NCBI GenBank assembly: GCA_028689195.1
Contig: JAQTWR010000206.1
Location: 1-5,722, forward strand
DNA length: 5,722 nt
DNA from: Anaerolineales bacterium
GTDB lineage: Bacteria; Chloroflexota; Anaerolineae; Anaerolineales; Villigracilaceae
Reading direction: 5' to 3'
This document shows positions 1 through 5,722 of this stretch, piece after piece. The notes beneath the pieces were generated by a model that had not been told where the DNA came from, ran no database searches, and saw only the letters and a list, made by a program, of their open reading frames with translations. Made by a program: the position numbers and the translations under genes. The first letter of the stretch is position 1. Every line of letters starts with the position of its first letter.

Positions 1-1204
1 GGATGGTGAAGTTGAGCGCGGCAATATCATCTGCGACGCTGCACGAAACGGTTAATACCACTTCGCCTTTTTCGGTGAATTTGATGGCGTTGCTGAGTAA
101 GTTGAGCAGGATTTGCCGCAGGCGCGTCATATCGCCTGAAATCGCAGAGGGGACTTTGCCTTCAAAAAGATACGCGGCGTCGAGTCCTTTTTCTGTGGCG
201 CGCGCGGCGATTAAATCCAGCGCGGATTCGACGCATTCGCGCAGGTCGAACGGCATGGCTTCCAAATCCATTCGCCCCGCTTCGATTTTGCTGAAATCCA
301 AAATATCGTTGATGATGTTGAGCAGCGCGTCGCCCGAATTGCGGATGGTCTCGGCGTAGTCGCGCTGTTCGTCGTTGAGGCTTGTGTCAAGCAAAAGTCC
401 GCTCATGCCGATCACGGCGTTCATCGGCGTGCGAATTTCATGACTCATCATGGCGAGGAATTCGCTTTTTGCGCGCGTCGCGGCTTCGGCGGCGTCGCGG
501 GCTTTGCGCAGGTCTTCAATGATCTCCGCCATTTTTCGTTCCGATTCCCTGAGATTCTCGGTGCGCTGTTCAACCTTTTGCTCCAACTGGTCGTTGGCTT
601 GGGCTAGTTCAGCCAATGCCATCTTCTCCGCTTCGATGGTGTTTCGCAAAAGGCGAAAAAATTGACGGAAGAGCTCTAAAAGCACAATCACAATAAGGAC
701 AAAAATCAAGCCTGCGTCAACCCACCAGCGCATGGCAAAGGGATTATCGCGGTTAATTAACATGGCGTCGAACGCGCCGCGGTCGGTCAGGAACGCGCCC
801 CCCCAATACAAAATAAGACTGAACGCTCCCGCGATATAGCCGGAACGTTGGTTGACCAGAATAAATCCCAATAGCGGCATTGCAAGCAAATAGATTGTTA
901 AATCGCCTGCAAGGTTGGTGCGGGTAAGGTCTATCAGCCCTATCGAGTATCCAAGAATAATCAGTCCCCATCCCCGAATGCGCAAATCAACTTTTTGAAA
1001 TACAGCCAGCGCCAGCAATGTGAAAAAGGCAATCGAAATGGCAATTGCGCCCGGAATCTCTGCGGGATGAGAAAAAGCGCTGTTGACGGGAATCAACGTG
1101 GCGGGAACGGCAATAACGACGCTCATTGCCAGAAATATATTTAAAGTTTTAACGCGCCATTCATCCAGTTTTCGATCGGTTTCGCTTATAGACGACGATT
1201 GCAT
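1..1204 (-). CDS. Membrane-bound sensor histidine kinase (3' end missing)
   Basis: Translating the minus strand from ATG 1204 gives 401 residues with no stop before the left edge. Residues 20-178 hold about six hydrophobic segments (near 21-39, 51-69, 81-93, 102-117, 122-138, 160-178) with short loops and no large extracellular domain. A charged coiled coil follows (about 180-245, including KVEQRTENL), then HisKA with phosphoacceptor His255 in SHEIRTP. The HATPase begins with an intact N-box (Asn368, Asn372) and is cut off just before the expected G1 box. The protein should sit in the inner membrane and phosphorylate itself on His255. The membrane part was not recognised as a named sensor domain; it may sense within the membrane or through the loops. 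The core resembles the upstream kinase so closely that REC domains may follow outside the window. The start was chosen for the TAGAGG site just upstream; an in-frame ATG at 1246 is a possible alternative adding 14 residues. Confidence 0.93.
   Translation of the reverse strand, partial: MQSSSISETDRKLDEWRVKTLNIFLAMSVVIAVPATLIPVNSAFSHPAEIPGAIAISIAFFTLLALAVFQKVDLRIRGWGLIILGYSIGLIDLTRTNLAGDLTIYLLAMPLLGFILVNQRSGYIAGAFSLILYWGGAFLTDRGAFDAMLINRDNPFAMRWWVDAGLIFVLIVIVLLELFRQFFRLLRNTIEAEKMALAELAQANDQLEQKVEQRTENLRESERKMAEIIEDLRKARDAAEAATRAKSEFLAMMSHEIRTPMNAVIGMSGLLLDTSLNDEQRDYAETIRNSGDALLNIINDILDFSKIEAGRMDLEAMPFDLRECVESALDLIAARATEKGLDAAYLFEGKVPSAISGDMTRLRQILLNLLSNAIKFTEKGEVVLTVSCSVADDIAALNFTI
53..502 (-). 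repeat. Direct repeat copy A: duplicated HisKA/HATPase coding block
   Basis: This block encodes residues 235-384 of the downstream kinase. It aligns without gaps to 2394-2843 at a constant offset of 2341 bases. By hand count about 121 of 150 encoded residues are identical. The DNA is also conserved, including an exact 29-base match at 321-349. It reflects two paralogous kinase cores in the same orientation, not a mobile element. Confidence 0.9.
671..1147 (-). other. Six-segment membrane domain of the downstream kinase
   Basis: Residues about 20-178 are rich in Leu, Ile, Ala, Val and Phe, broken into about six runs by short polar loops such as QKVDLRIRG and [10 protein letters not shown]. The last segment, [17 protein letters not shown], leads directly into the coiled coil and kinase core, which places the kinase in the cytoplasm. 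The segment count is by eye and could be five or seven. The sensory role is inferred from position only. Confidence 0.8.
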
Positions 1205-1208
1205 TTTT

Positions 1209-1214
1209 CCTCTA
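1209..1214 (-). promoter_or_regulatory. Ribosome binding site for the downstream kinase
   Basis: On the minus strand TAGAGG stands four bases before the ATG at 1204. The spacing is slightly short but usable. The competing in-frame ATG at 1246 has no purine-rich site before it (it follows CGCGCAAC), which is why 1204 was preferred. Confidence 0.6.
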
Positions 1215-1223
1215 TAGTTCCAA

Positions 1224-1264
1224 GCCGGCTTGAATATATTTGCCATGTTGCGCGTTCAGCCGGC
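1224..1264 (-). other. Imperfect intergenic hairpin
   Basis: The arms at 1224-1234 (GCCGGCTTGAA on the plus strand) and 1255-1264 (TTCAGCCGGC) pair over 7 plus 3 bases with one bulged T at 1231 and a 20-base loop. No run of U follows on either strand, so a Rho-independent terminator is unlikely. It could slow degradation of the upstream mRNA, tune passage into the second gene, or be chance. Confidence 0.4.
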
Positions 1265-1277
1265 GTTTAACCATTGG

Positions 1278-4200
1278 TTATTTTTTTGTCTGCGCCAACG
1301 CATGTATTAACTCTTCTACGTGGATGGGTTTTGCGATGTAATCGTCCATGCCCGCGGCGAGGCACATCTCGCGGTCGCCTTGCATGGCGTTGGCGGTCAT
1401 GGCAATGATGCGCGGCTGCGTTAGATCCTTATCTGCGCGGATGTTGCGCGTGGCTTCAAGCCCGTCCATTTCGGGCATTTGCACGTCCATCAAAATCACG
1501 TCATAGGTTTGGCGCGATAAAGCCCTCAGCGTCTCGACGCCGTTTAACGCCACGTCTGCGGCGTAGCCCATTTGCTTTAATAATCTTATGGCGAGTTTCT
1601 GGTTGACGATGTTGTCTTCAGCCAGCAAAATTTTGAGCGGATGCCGCGCGCCAAATTCGGGGTCGAGTTTAACGCGGTTGGGCGATGCAGACCTCGCGGT
1701 TTTTTCGTCCGCGAAGATGGTCATCAGTGTATCGAATAACAGCGATTGTTTGAGCGGCTTGGCGAGGTGCGCCGCAAACAGGCTTTCGCCTTCGCCCGTT
1801 TCGCGCTGACTGACGGAACTGAACGACACCAGCGGAAGTTCTTTCGCGTTTTGGCGGATTCGTTTTGCAAGTTCAAACCCGTCCATTTCGGGCATGTGTG
1901 TGTCAAGGATGGCAAGATCGAACTCCTCGCCGTTTTCGAGCCACTGCAAGGCTTCTCGCGGCGATTCTGTTTCGCGCGAGGTCATACCCCATTTGGCGGT
2001 TTGTAAATTGAGTATCTGACGGTTGGTGGCGTTGTCGTCCACAATGAGAATGCGCTTGCCGTTTAACTCTGGCTGCAACCGTATCATTGCAGCGCGCTCG
2101 GGCGTGGGGGGCAGCTCTGCAACGCGGACGTTGATGGTGAATACAAATATAGAGCCTTTGCCAAGTCCTTCGCTTTCCGCCTGCATTGTCCCGCCCATCA
2201 ACTCGCTCAAGCGTTTGCTGATGGCAAGTCCCAGACCTGTGCCGCCGTATTTGCGCGTGGTGGACGAATCGGCTTGCGTAAACGATTGGAAGAGTCTGGT
2301 CATGCCTTCTTCTGAAAGTCCAATCCCCGTATCGCGGATCGAGAAGGCAACTTCCATTTTGTTCTTTTTTGCGCTGGGTTTGGCGGAAACCTTGAGAACC
2401 ACCTCGCCTTGTTCGGTGAATTTGATCGCGTTGCTTAATAAATTGATGATGATCTGGCGCAAACGCACCTCGTCGCTTTCGATGGCGCGCGGCGCGGTAT
2501 CTTCAAAAATATAAGCGACGTCGATATGTTTTTCGACCGCGCGCGCCGCGACAAGGTCCAGCGCGGATTCTACGCACTCGCGCAAATCGAACGGACGCGA
2601 TTCAATATCCATGCGCCCCGCTTCGATCTTCGAGAAATCCAAAATATCGTTGATGATGGTCAGCAGCGCGTCGCCCGAATTGCGGATGGTTTCGGCGTAG
2701 TCGCGCTGCTCGGCGCTTAATTCCGTGTCGAGCAAAAGTCCGCTCATGCCAATCACCGCGTTCATCGGCGTGCGGATTTCATGACTCATCGTGGCGAGGA
2801 AAACGCTCTTCGCTTCGTTGGCGGCTTCGGCGGCGGCGCGGGCTTCCTGCATTTCGCGGAAGAGATTCGCATTCTTGATCGCCACGCTAACGTTGGAAGC
2901 GACGGCGCTCAACAGGCGCTGATCTTCCTCTTTGAACGCGCCTTCTTTGGATGTGCTTTGCACGCACACCGCGCCAATCGCTTTGCTGCCGATGAATATC
3001 GGTACGCCAAGATAGGAACGCGCCCGAATATCCGCGCTGGTCATGCCCATTTCTGCGCGGCGCTTGGCGACGTCCTGATTAATCAATATCGGTTTGCCCG
3101 TTTCTATGATTCTGCTGGTCAACCCGTTTCCGTAAGGTCTCGGCTTCAAAGTTTCGCCGTAACAATATGGGAAGTTGACCGTACTGGTCTCTTCGTCGAG
3201 AAGCGCCACATACGCGAGTTCGGCGTGAAACACCCCGCGGATTTGTTCTCCCACCAGGTTGATCAACGCGCCGAGGTCTAATTCGCCTGCCAGCGCCGCG
3301 CCAACCGTGTTGATGGTGGAAAGCTCGGTGGCGCGCTGCTGCGTTTCTTTGAAGAGGCGCGCATTTTCAAGCGCCACGCTCATGCCGTTGGCGAGGGTTT
3401 GCAGCAGGCGCACATCCGAGTCTTTATAAACGTTCTCGCGGTCGAGGTCTTGCAGCGAGATGATTCCTTTTACCTTATCGTCAACCAATAACGGCACGAA
3501 CAACGCCGATTTTGGCGCGTCGCCGATGATGGTGGGATTTTCGTATTGAGCCGCTATTTCATCCCAGTTTTGATTAACCAGCATCGGTTCGCGGCTTTCA
3601 ATGACATGCTTCCGAATTCCATAAGGCGGGCGCGGACTGAATACGCTGCGGTCGCCTTTTTCGTAGGAATACGGCATGGTTAGCAAATTGCTGGTCTCGT
3701 CGTATGTCACAAGGTCTACCACCTGCGCGTTGAATACCTCGCGTATTTTCTCGCAGACCAGTTCGTAGCTGGCTTGCAGGTCTAATTTTGCCGCCAGTTT
3801 TTCTTGCACGTTGTTGATGATGGCGAGTTCCTGCGCGCGCTGCTCGCTCTCTTTGAAGAGACGCTGCGTTTCGTCGAACAGGCGCGCGTTTTCGAGCGCG
3901 ACGCTGATGGCGTTCGCCAGCGTTTGCAGCAGGCGGATCTTCTCTTCGGTGAAGAAGTTTTCGCTTTCCAAACTTTGCAGCGACAAGCCCGTCAGCGTTT
4001 CTTCGCGTTCGATGATTGGCACGGCGATGATGGATTTCGGCATTCCGCCGCGCGCGCCTTGATAGTCGCTAAATTGCGCCGAGAACTCCCTGAAATTTTC
4101 GTTGACTACGAAGGGCTGCTTTGTTTCAACCACATGCTTTACGATACATTTATGCAGCCCGTTCATCGGCTTGGGTTTCGGCGCCCATGTTTGCCCCAGC

Positions 4201-5722
4201 TCGTAGGCGTATTCATACGTCATCATTTGGGTGACTGTATTCGCGGTATAAATCGCCACAGTTTGCACGTTGAAGATCGCGCGCAATTGCTCGCCCAGCG
4301 CGTGGTAAATGGATTGAATATCCATCTTGCTGGTCAGCGAATTTTGCACCGCGTTCAGCGCCGCCAATTCCGCGTTGCGTTGTTCTATCTTGTCAAAGAG
4401 ATTGGCGTTCTTAATGGCAAGCGCGGCTTGCAGCGAAAGTTCTTCCAAAAACTCGAGGTCGGCTTCGTCAAAGGATTTTCCGCCCTCGCGCCAAATCGCC
4501 ATCATGCCGCTGACTTTATTCTCCGTGATTAACGGCGCAACCATGAGGCGTTCTTGAGATTGGTAAGGCGTGCCGGGAATTTGCAGCGTGCGCGGGTCGC
4601 TGTTGGTGTCGTTGATGAATTCCGATTTCCCCTGCTTTGCCAGCGAGCCGATGATGCCTTTGCCCGATTCAATCGCGTCTGCCATAACCTCGCGCGCGAT
4701 TGCGCCCTTGGCTGCAATTGCGTGGAAGTAAGAACCGTCCGCGTCGGGCAGGTAAATCGCGCTTGTGGTGGCAGATAACAAATCGCGGGCGTGAGTCGCG
4801 ATCTTATCCATCACGGTGGAAAGTTCGAGGGTGGAGGAAATATCGCGCCCCACTTCGTTCAATACAAGGCTTTCGCGCGCGCGCCGATTGGTCTCGTCAA
4901 AAAGGCGCGCATTGTTGAGCGCGGTGGCGGCTTGCGCGGCAAAGGCTGTCGCCAGATTCGCGTGCGCTTCAGTGTAATAATTTGGTTCTTTTACGCCCAG
5001 CGTGATGACGCCGATTAATTCGTTGTTGAAGATGAACGGCGTCGCCATGTATCCGCGAATTTGCGCTTGCGCGTGCGGCGCGGCGTTGAAATACTGCGGA
5101 TACCGTTCGGGCGCATCGTCAAGAATGAACGGCTTTAACGATTGCGAGATGATGTACCCAATTTCGTCATCCTGCGGGTTGAAGTTGAAGCCGACGCCCA
5201 TGAGGTCGTCCATATTTGAAAAACCGTGTCCCGCCACAAATTCGCGGCGGTTATTTTGAACTTGATAAATGGCGGCGCTATCGTAGTACACGATTTTCTT
5301 AATCTCGGTCAATACGAGGTCGAACACTTCCGACAGACTCAATGAAGCGTTGAGCGCATGGGCGATGGCGCGCAGGGTTTCGGCTTGCTCGCGCGCCTGC
5401 TTCTCGGCTTGAAAGAGACGCTGGGTTTCGTCGAAAAGGCGCGCGCTCTCCAAGGCAACTCCCATGCTGTTGGCGAGCGTGACCAGAAAACTGACTTGCG
5501 AAGGCGCGAACACATCTTCGTGCTTGCTCTCAATCGTAATCACGCCTATAACCTGATCGCCCGTAATGATCGGCGCGCCGAGAAACGCAAGGCTGGGAAC
5601 GGGTTCGTCGCCAATGGTGAAACTCCCCAGCGCGTCGGTATACTCTTGCAAATTGCGGTTGATGACCAGCGGCTGGCGCGTGCGTACGATCTCGCCCGTA
5701 AACCCAACGCCAAGCGGCATGG
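1278..5722 (-). CDS. Multi-GAF hybrid sensor histidine kinase with two receiver domains (5' end missing)
   Basis: Autophosphorylating sensor kinase, probably cytoplasmic; no membrane segment is visible. Residues count from the Met at 5720, which is not the true start: it lies inside a GAF domain and the frame stays open to the edge. Order: partial GAF (1-97), five complete GAFs (about 115-278, 284-446, 452-615, 632-790, 800-954), helical linker, HisKA with phosphoacceptor His980 in SHEIRTP, HATPase with N-box Asn1093/Asn1097, G1 box DTGIG (1130-1134) and G2 box GGTGLGL (1159-1165), REC1 and REC2. All catalytic motifs are intact, so it should be active. It ends in TAA at 1278. GAF domains of this family bind small molecules or mediate dimer signalling; no ligand can be read here. 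The RECs may take phosphate from His980 and pass it to a separate Hpt protein. Membership of the hybrid kinase family is near certain; the stimulus and target are unknown. Confidence 0.96.
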   Translation of the reverse strand, partial: MPLGVGFTGEIVRTRQPLVINRNLQEYTDALGSFTIGDEPVPSLAFLGAPIITGDQVIGVITIESKHEDVFAPSQVSFLVTLANSMGVALESARLFDETQRLFQAEKQAREQAETLRAIAHALNASLSLSEVFDLVLTEIKKIVYYDSAAIYQVQNNRREFVAGHGFSNMDDLMGVGFNFNPQDDEIGYIISQSLKPFILDDAPERYPQYFNAAPHAQAQIRGYMATPFIFNNELIGVITLGVKEPNYYTEAHANLATAFAAQAATALNNARLFDETNRRARESLVLNEVGRDISSTLELSTVMDKIATHARDLLSATTSAIYLPDADGSYFHAIAAKGAIAREVMADAIESGKGIIGSLAKQGKSEFINDTNSDPRTLQIPGTPYQSQERLMVAPLITENKVSGMMAIWREGGKSFDEADLEFLEELSLQAALAIKNANLFDKIEQRNAELAALNAVQNSLTSKMDIQSIYHALGEQLRAIFNVQTVAIYTANTVTQMMTYEYAYELGQTWAPKPKPMNGLHKCIVKHVVETKQPFVVNENFREFSAQFSDYQGARGGMPKSIIAVPIIEREETLTGLSLQSLESENFFTEEKIRLLQTLANAISVALENARLFDETQRLFKESEQRAQELAIINNVQEKLAAKLDLQASYELVCEKIREVFNAQVVDLVTYDETSNLLTMPYSYEKGDRSVFSPRPPYGIRKHVIESREPMLVNQNWDEIAAQYENPTIIGDAPKSALFVPLLVDDKVKGIISLQDLDRENVYKDSDVRLLQTLANGMSVALENARLFKETQQRATELSTINTVGAALAGELDLGALINLVGEQIRGVFHAELAYVALLDEETSTVNFPYCYGETLKPRPYGNGLTSRIIETGKPILINQDVAKRRAEMGMTSADIRARSYLGVPIFIGSKAIGAVCVQSTSKEGAFKEEDQRLLSAVASNVSVAIKNANLFREMQEARAAAEAANEAKSVFLATMSHEIRTPMNAVIGMSGLLLDTELSAEQRDYAETIRNSGDALLTIINDILDFSKIEAGRMDIESRPFDLRECVESALDLVAARAVEKHIDVAYIFEDTAPRAIESDEVRLRQIIINLLSNAIKFTEQGEVVLKVSAKPSAKKNKMEVAFSIRDTGIGLSEEGMTRLFQSFTQADSSTTRKYGGTGLGLAISKRLSELMGGTMQAESEGLGKGSIFVFTINVRVAELPPTPERAAMIRLQPELNGKRILIVDDNATNRQILNLQTAKWGMTSRETESPREALQWLENGEEFDLAILDTHMPEMDGFELAKRIRQNAKELPLVSFSSVSQRETGEGESLFAAHLAKPLKQSLLFDTLMTIFADEKTARSASPNRVKLDPEFGARHPLKILLAEDNIVNQKLAIRLLKQMGYAADVALNGVETLRALSRQTYDVILMDVQMPEMDGLEATRNIRADKDLTQPRIIAMTANAMQGDREMCLAAGMDDYIAKPIHVEELIHALAQTKK
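1287..1637 (-). other. Second receiver domain (REC2), C-terminal
   Basis: Residues about 1362-1478. The acidic pair is Glu1368/Asp1369 in LAEDN, the predicted phosphoacceptor is Asp1412 in [10 protein letters not shown], the switch Thr is Thr1442 in AMTANAM, and the conserved Lys is Lys1464 in IAKP. It is a canonical receiver of the hybrid kinase type, and the protein ends a few residues later, so no Hpt or DNA-binding output domain follows. Confidence 0.94.
1701..2057 (-). other. First receiver domain (REC1)
   Basis: Residues about 1222-1340. The acidic pair is Asp1228/Asp1229 in IVDDN, the predicted phosphoacceptor is Asp1273 in [10 protein letters not shown], and the conserved Lys is Lys1321 in LAKPLKQ. 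Ser1301 stands at the usual Thr/Ser switch position. All key residues are kept, so phosphorylation is plausible. The domain is more diverged than REC2, with a longer glycine- and glutamate-rich stretch (GEGES) ahead of the Lys. Confidence 0.9.
2121..2807 (-). other. HisKA plus HATPase kinase core of the upstream kinase
   Basis: This is the catalytic module, residues about 972-1200. His980 lies in the H-box SHEIRTPMN. The N-box region is [10 protein letters not shown] with Asn1093 and Asn1097. The G1 box has Asp1130, Gly1132 and Gly1134. The F-box FQSFTQAD lies at 1144-1151, and the G2 box GGTGLGL at 1159-1165. Every motif needed for ATP binding and phosphotransfer is present. The arrangement matches the hybrid kinase class typified by BarA. 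Confidence 0.95.
2394..2843 (-). repeat. Direct repeat copy B: duplicated HisKA/HATPase coding block
   Basis: This block encodes residues 960-1109 of the upstream kinase and is the partner of 53-502. The exact 29-base match falls at 2662-2690. Similarity fades upstream of the coiled-coil linker, where one gene has GAF domains and the other has membrane segments, so only the kinase module is shared. Confidence 0.9.
2859..5722 (-). other. Tandem GAF sensor array (one partial, five complete domains)
   Basis: Complete units begin at residues of about 115, 284, 452, 632 and 800, a regular step of 168-180 residues. Each unit ends in a helix of the type [12 protein letters not shown], which runs into the next unit. 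GAFs 4, 5 and 6 share a Tyr-rich stretch, a Pro-Arg/Lys-Pro loop (PKPKP 514-518, PRPP 696-699, PRP 859-861) and a V/I-N-x-N/D motif, so they form a closer subgroup. GAFs 2 and 3 differ: GAF 3 has a longer [13 protein letters not shown] loop. No conserved Cys-His pair typical of bilin-binding GAFs was seen, so light sensing is not supported. Ligands cannot be inferred. Confidence 0.93.

Larger units (their letters stand above)
1205..1277 (-). other. Intergenic gap between the two kinases
   Basis: Seventy-three bases separate the TAA of the upstream kinase from the chosen ATG of the downstream one. The gap holds an imperfect hairpin and a ribosome binding site. No convincing -35/-10 pair was found, and there is no T-rich tail after the hairpin. 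Co-transcription of the two genes is therefore the simplest reading, by inference. Confidence 0.65.

Noticed and set aside
3..359. Plus-strand frames at 3-359 and 450-665
   Set aside because: They mirror the HisKA/HATPase part of the downstream kinase. The 3-359 peptide resembles the one from 2023-2514 only because the two kinase cores are duplicated.
753..971. Short minus-strand frame of 72 codons
   Set aside because: It is in a different frame from the membrane kinase, which reads through this stretch without a break and with clear membrane segments.
1224..1264. Rho-independent terminator between the kinases
   Set aside because: The stem is interrupted, the loop is 20 bases and no U-rich tract follows on either strand.
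1205..1277. Separate promoter for the downstream kinase
   Set aside because: TATATT and TATAGA on the minus strand look like -10 boxes, but no matching -35 stands at the right distance.
2781..3281. Open plus-strand frame of 166 codons, and a similar one at 2023-2514
   Set aside because: Both are antisense to the GAF 6 and kinase core coding sequence. They show no domain, and the minus-strand reading has intact catalytic motifs throughout.
4130..4160. Bilin-binding cysteine in GAF 4 (Cys525 in GLHKCIVKH)
   Set aside because: The Cys is not followed by His as in phytochrome-like GAFs, and it is absent from the sister GAFs 5 and 6 at the same place.
3804..4532. Open plus-strand frame of 242 codons
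   Set aside because: It lies wholly opposite GAFs 3 to 5 of the strongly supported minus-strand kinase. Its translation is rich in Arg, Phe and His with no recognisable domain, as expected of antisense frames in GCG-rich DNA.
5718..5720. ATG at 5720 as the true start of the large kinase
   Set aside because: It falls within a GAF domain ([13 protein letters not shown]), with the first half of that domain missing, and the frame is open to the window edge.

Overview
The window holds parts of two neighbouring sensor histidine kinase genes, both on the minus strand and read right to left. Neither gene is complete. The upstream gene enters at the right edge without its start, and the downstream gene leaves at the left edge without its end. 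No RNA gene, insertion sequence, CRISPR array or plus-strand gene could be supported. The many plus-strand open frames are shadows of the two kinases.

Layout. From 5722 to 1278 lies a very large, apparently soluble hybrid kinase with at least 1480 visible residues. It carries one partial and five complete GAF domains in tandem, a HisKA dimerisation/phosphoacceptor domain, an HATPase ATP-binding domain and two receiver (REC) domains. A 73-base gap (1277 to 1205) follows, with an imperfect hairpin and a ribosome binding site. From 1204 to the left edge runs a second kinase. It has about six membrane-spanning segments, a coiled-coil linker, a HisKA domain and the first part of an HATPase domain. 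The two kinase cores match gaplessly over 150 residues, about 121 of them identical by hand count, so they form a direct repeat at the DNA level as well (53-502 and 2394-2843).

How they may work together. The close spacing and shared strand suggest an operon. One protein would read cytoplasmic or diffusible signals through its GAF stack, and the other would sit in the membrane. Because the helices that dimerise and choose the partner are nearly identical, the two could share downstream partners, cross-phosphorylate or form mixed dimers; this is inference. The two RECs on the large kinase have no attached Hpt or output domain in view, so the final effector lies outside the window.

Organism. 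Long GAF-repeat hybrid kinases, GCG-rich but mixed codon use and a G+C content a little above half (judged by eye) resemble Chloroflexota of the Anaerolineae type. This is a weak guess from style only, and other environmental bacteria with large signalling repertoires are possible. The window looks like ordinary chromosomal signalling DNA with domain-level duplication, and no clearly undescribed system was found.
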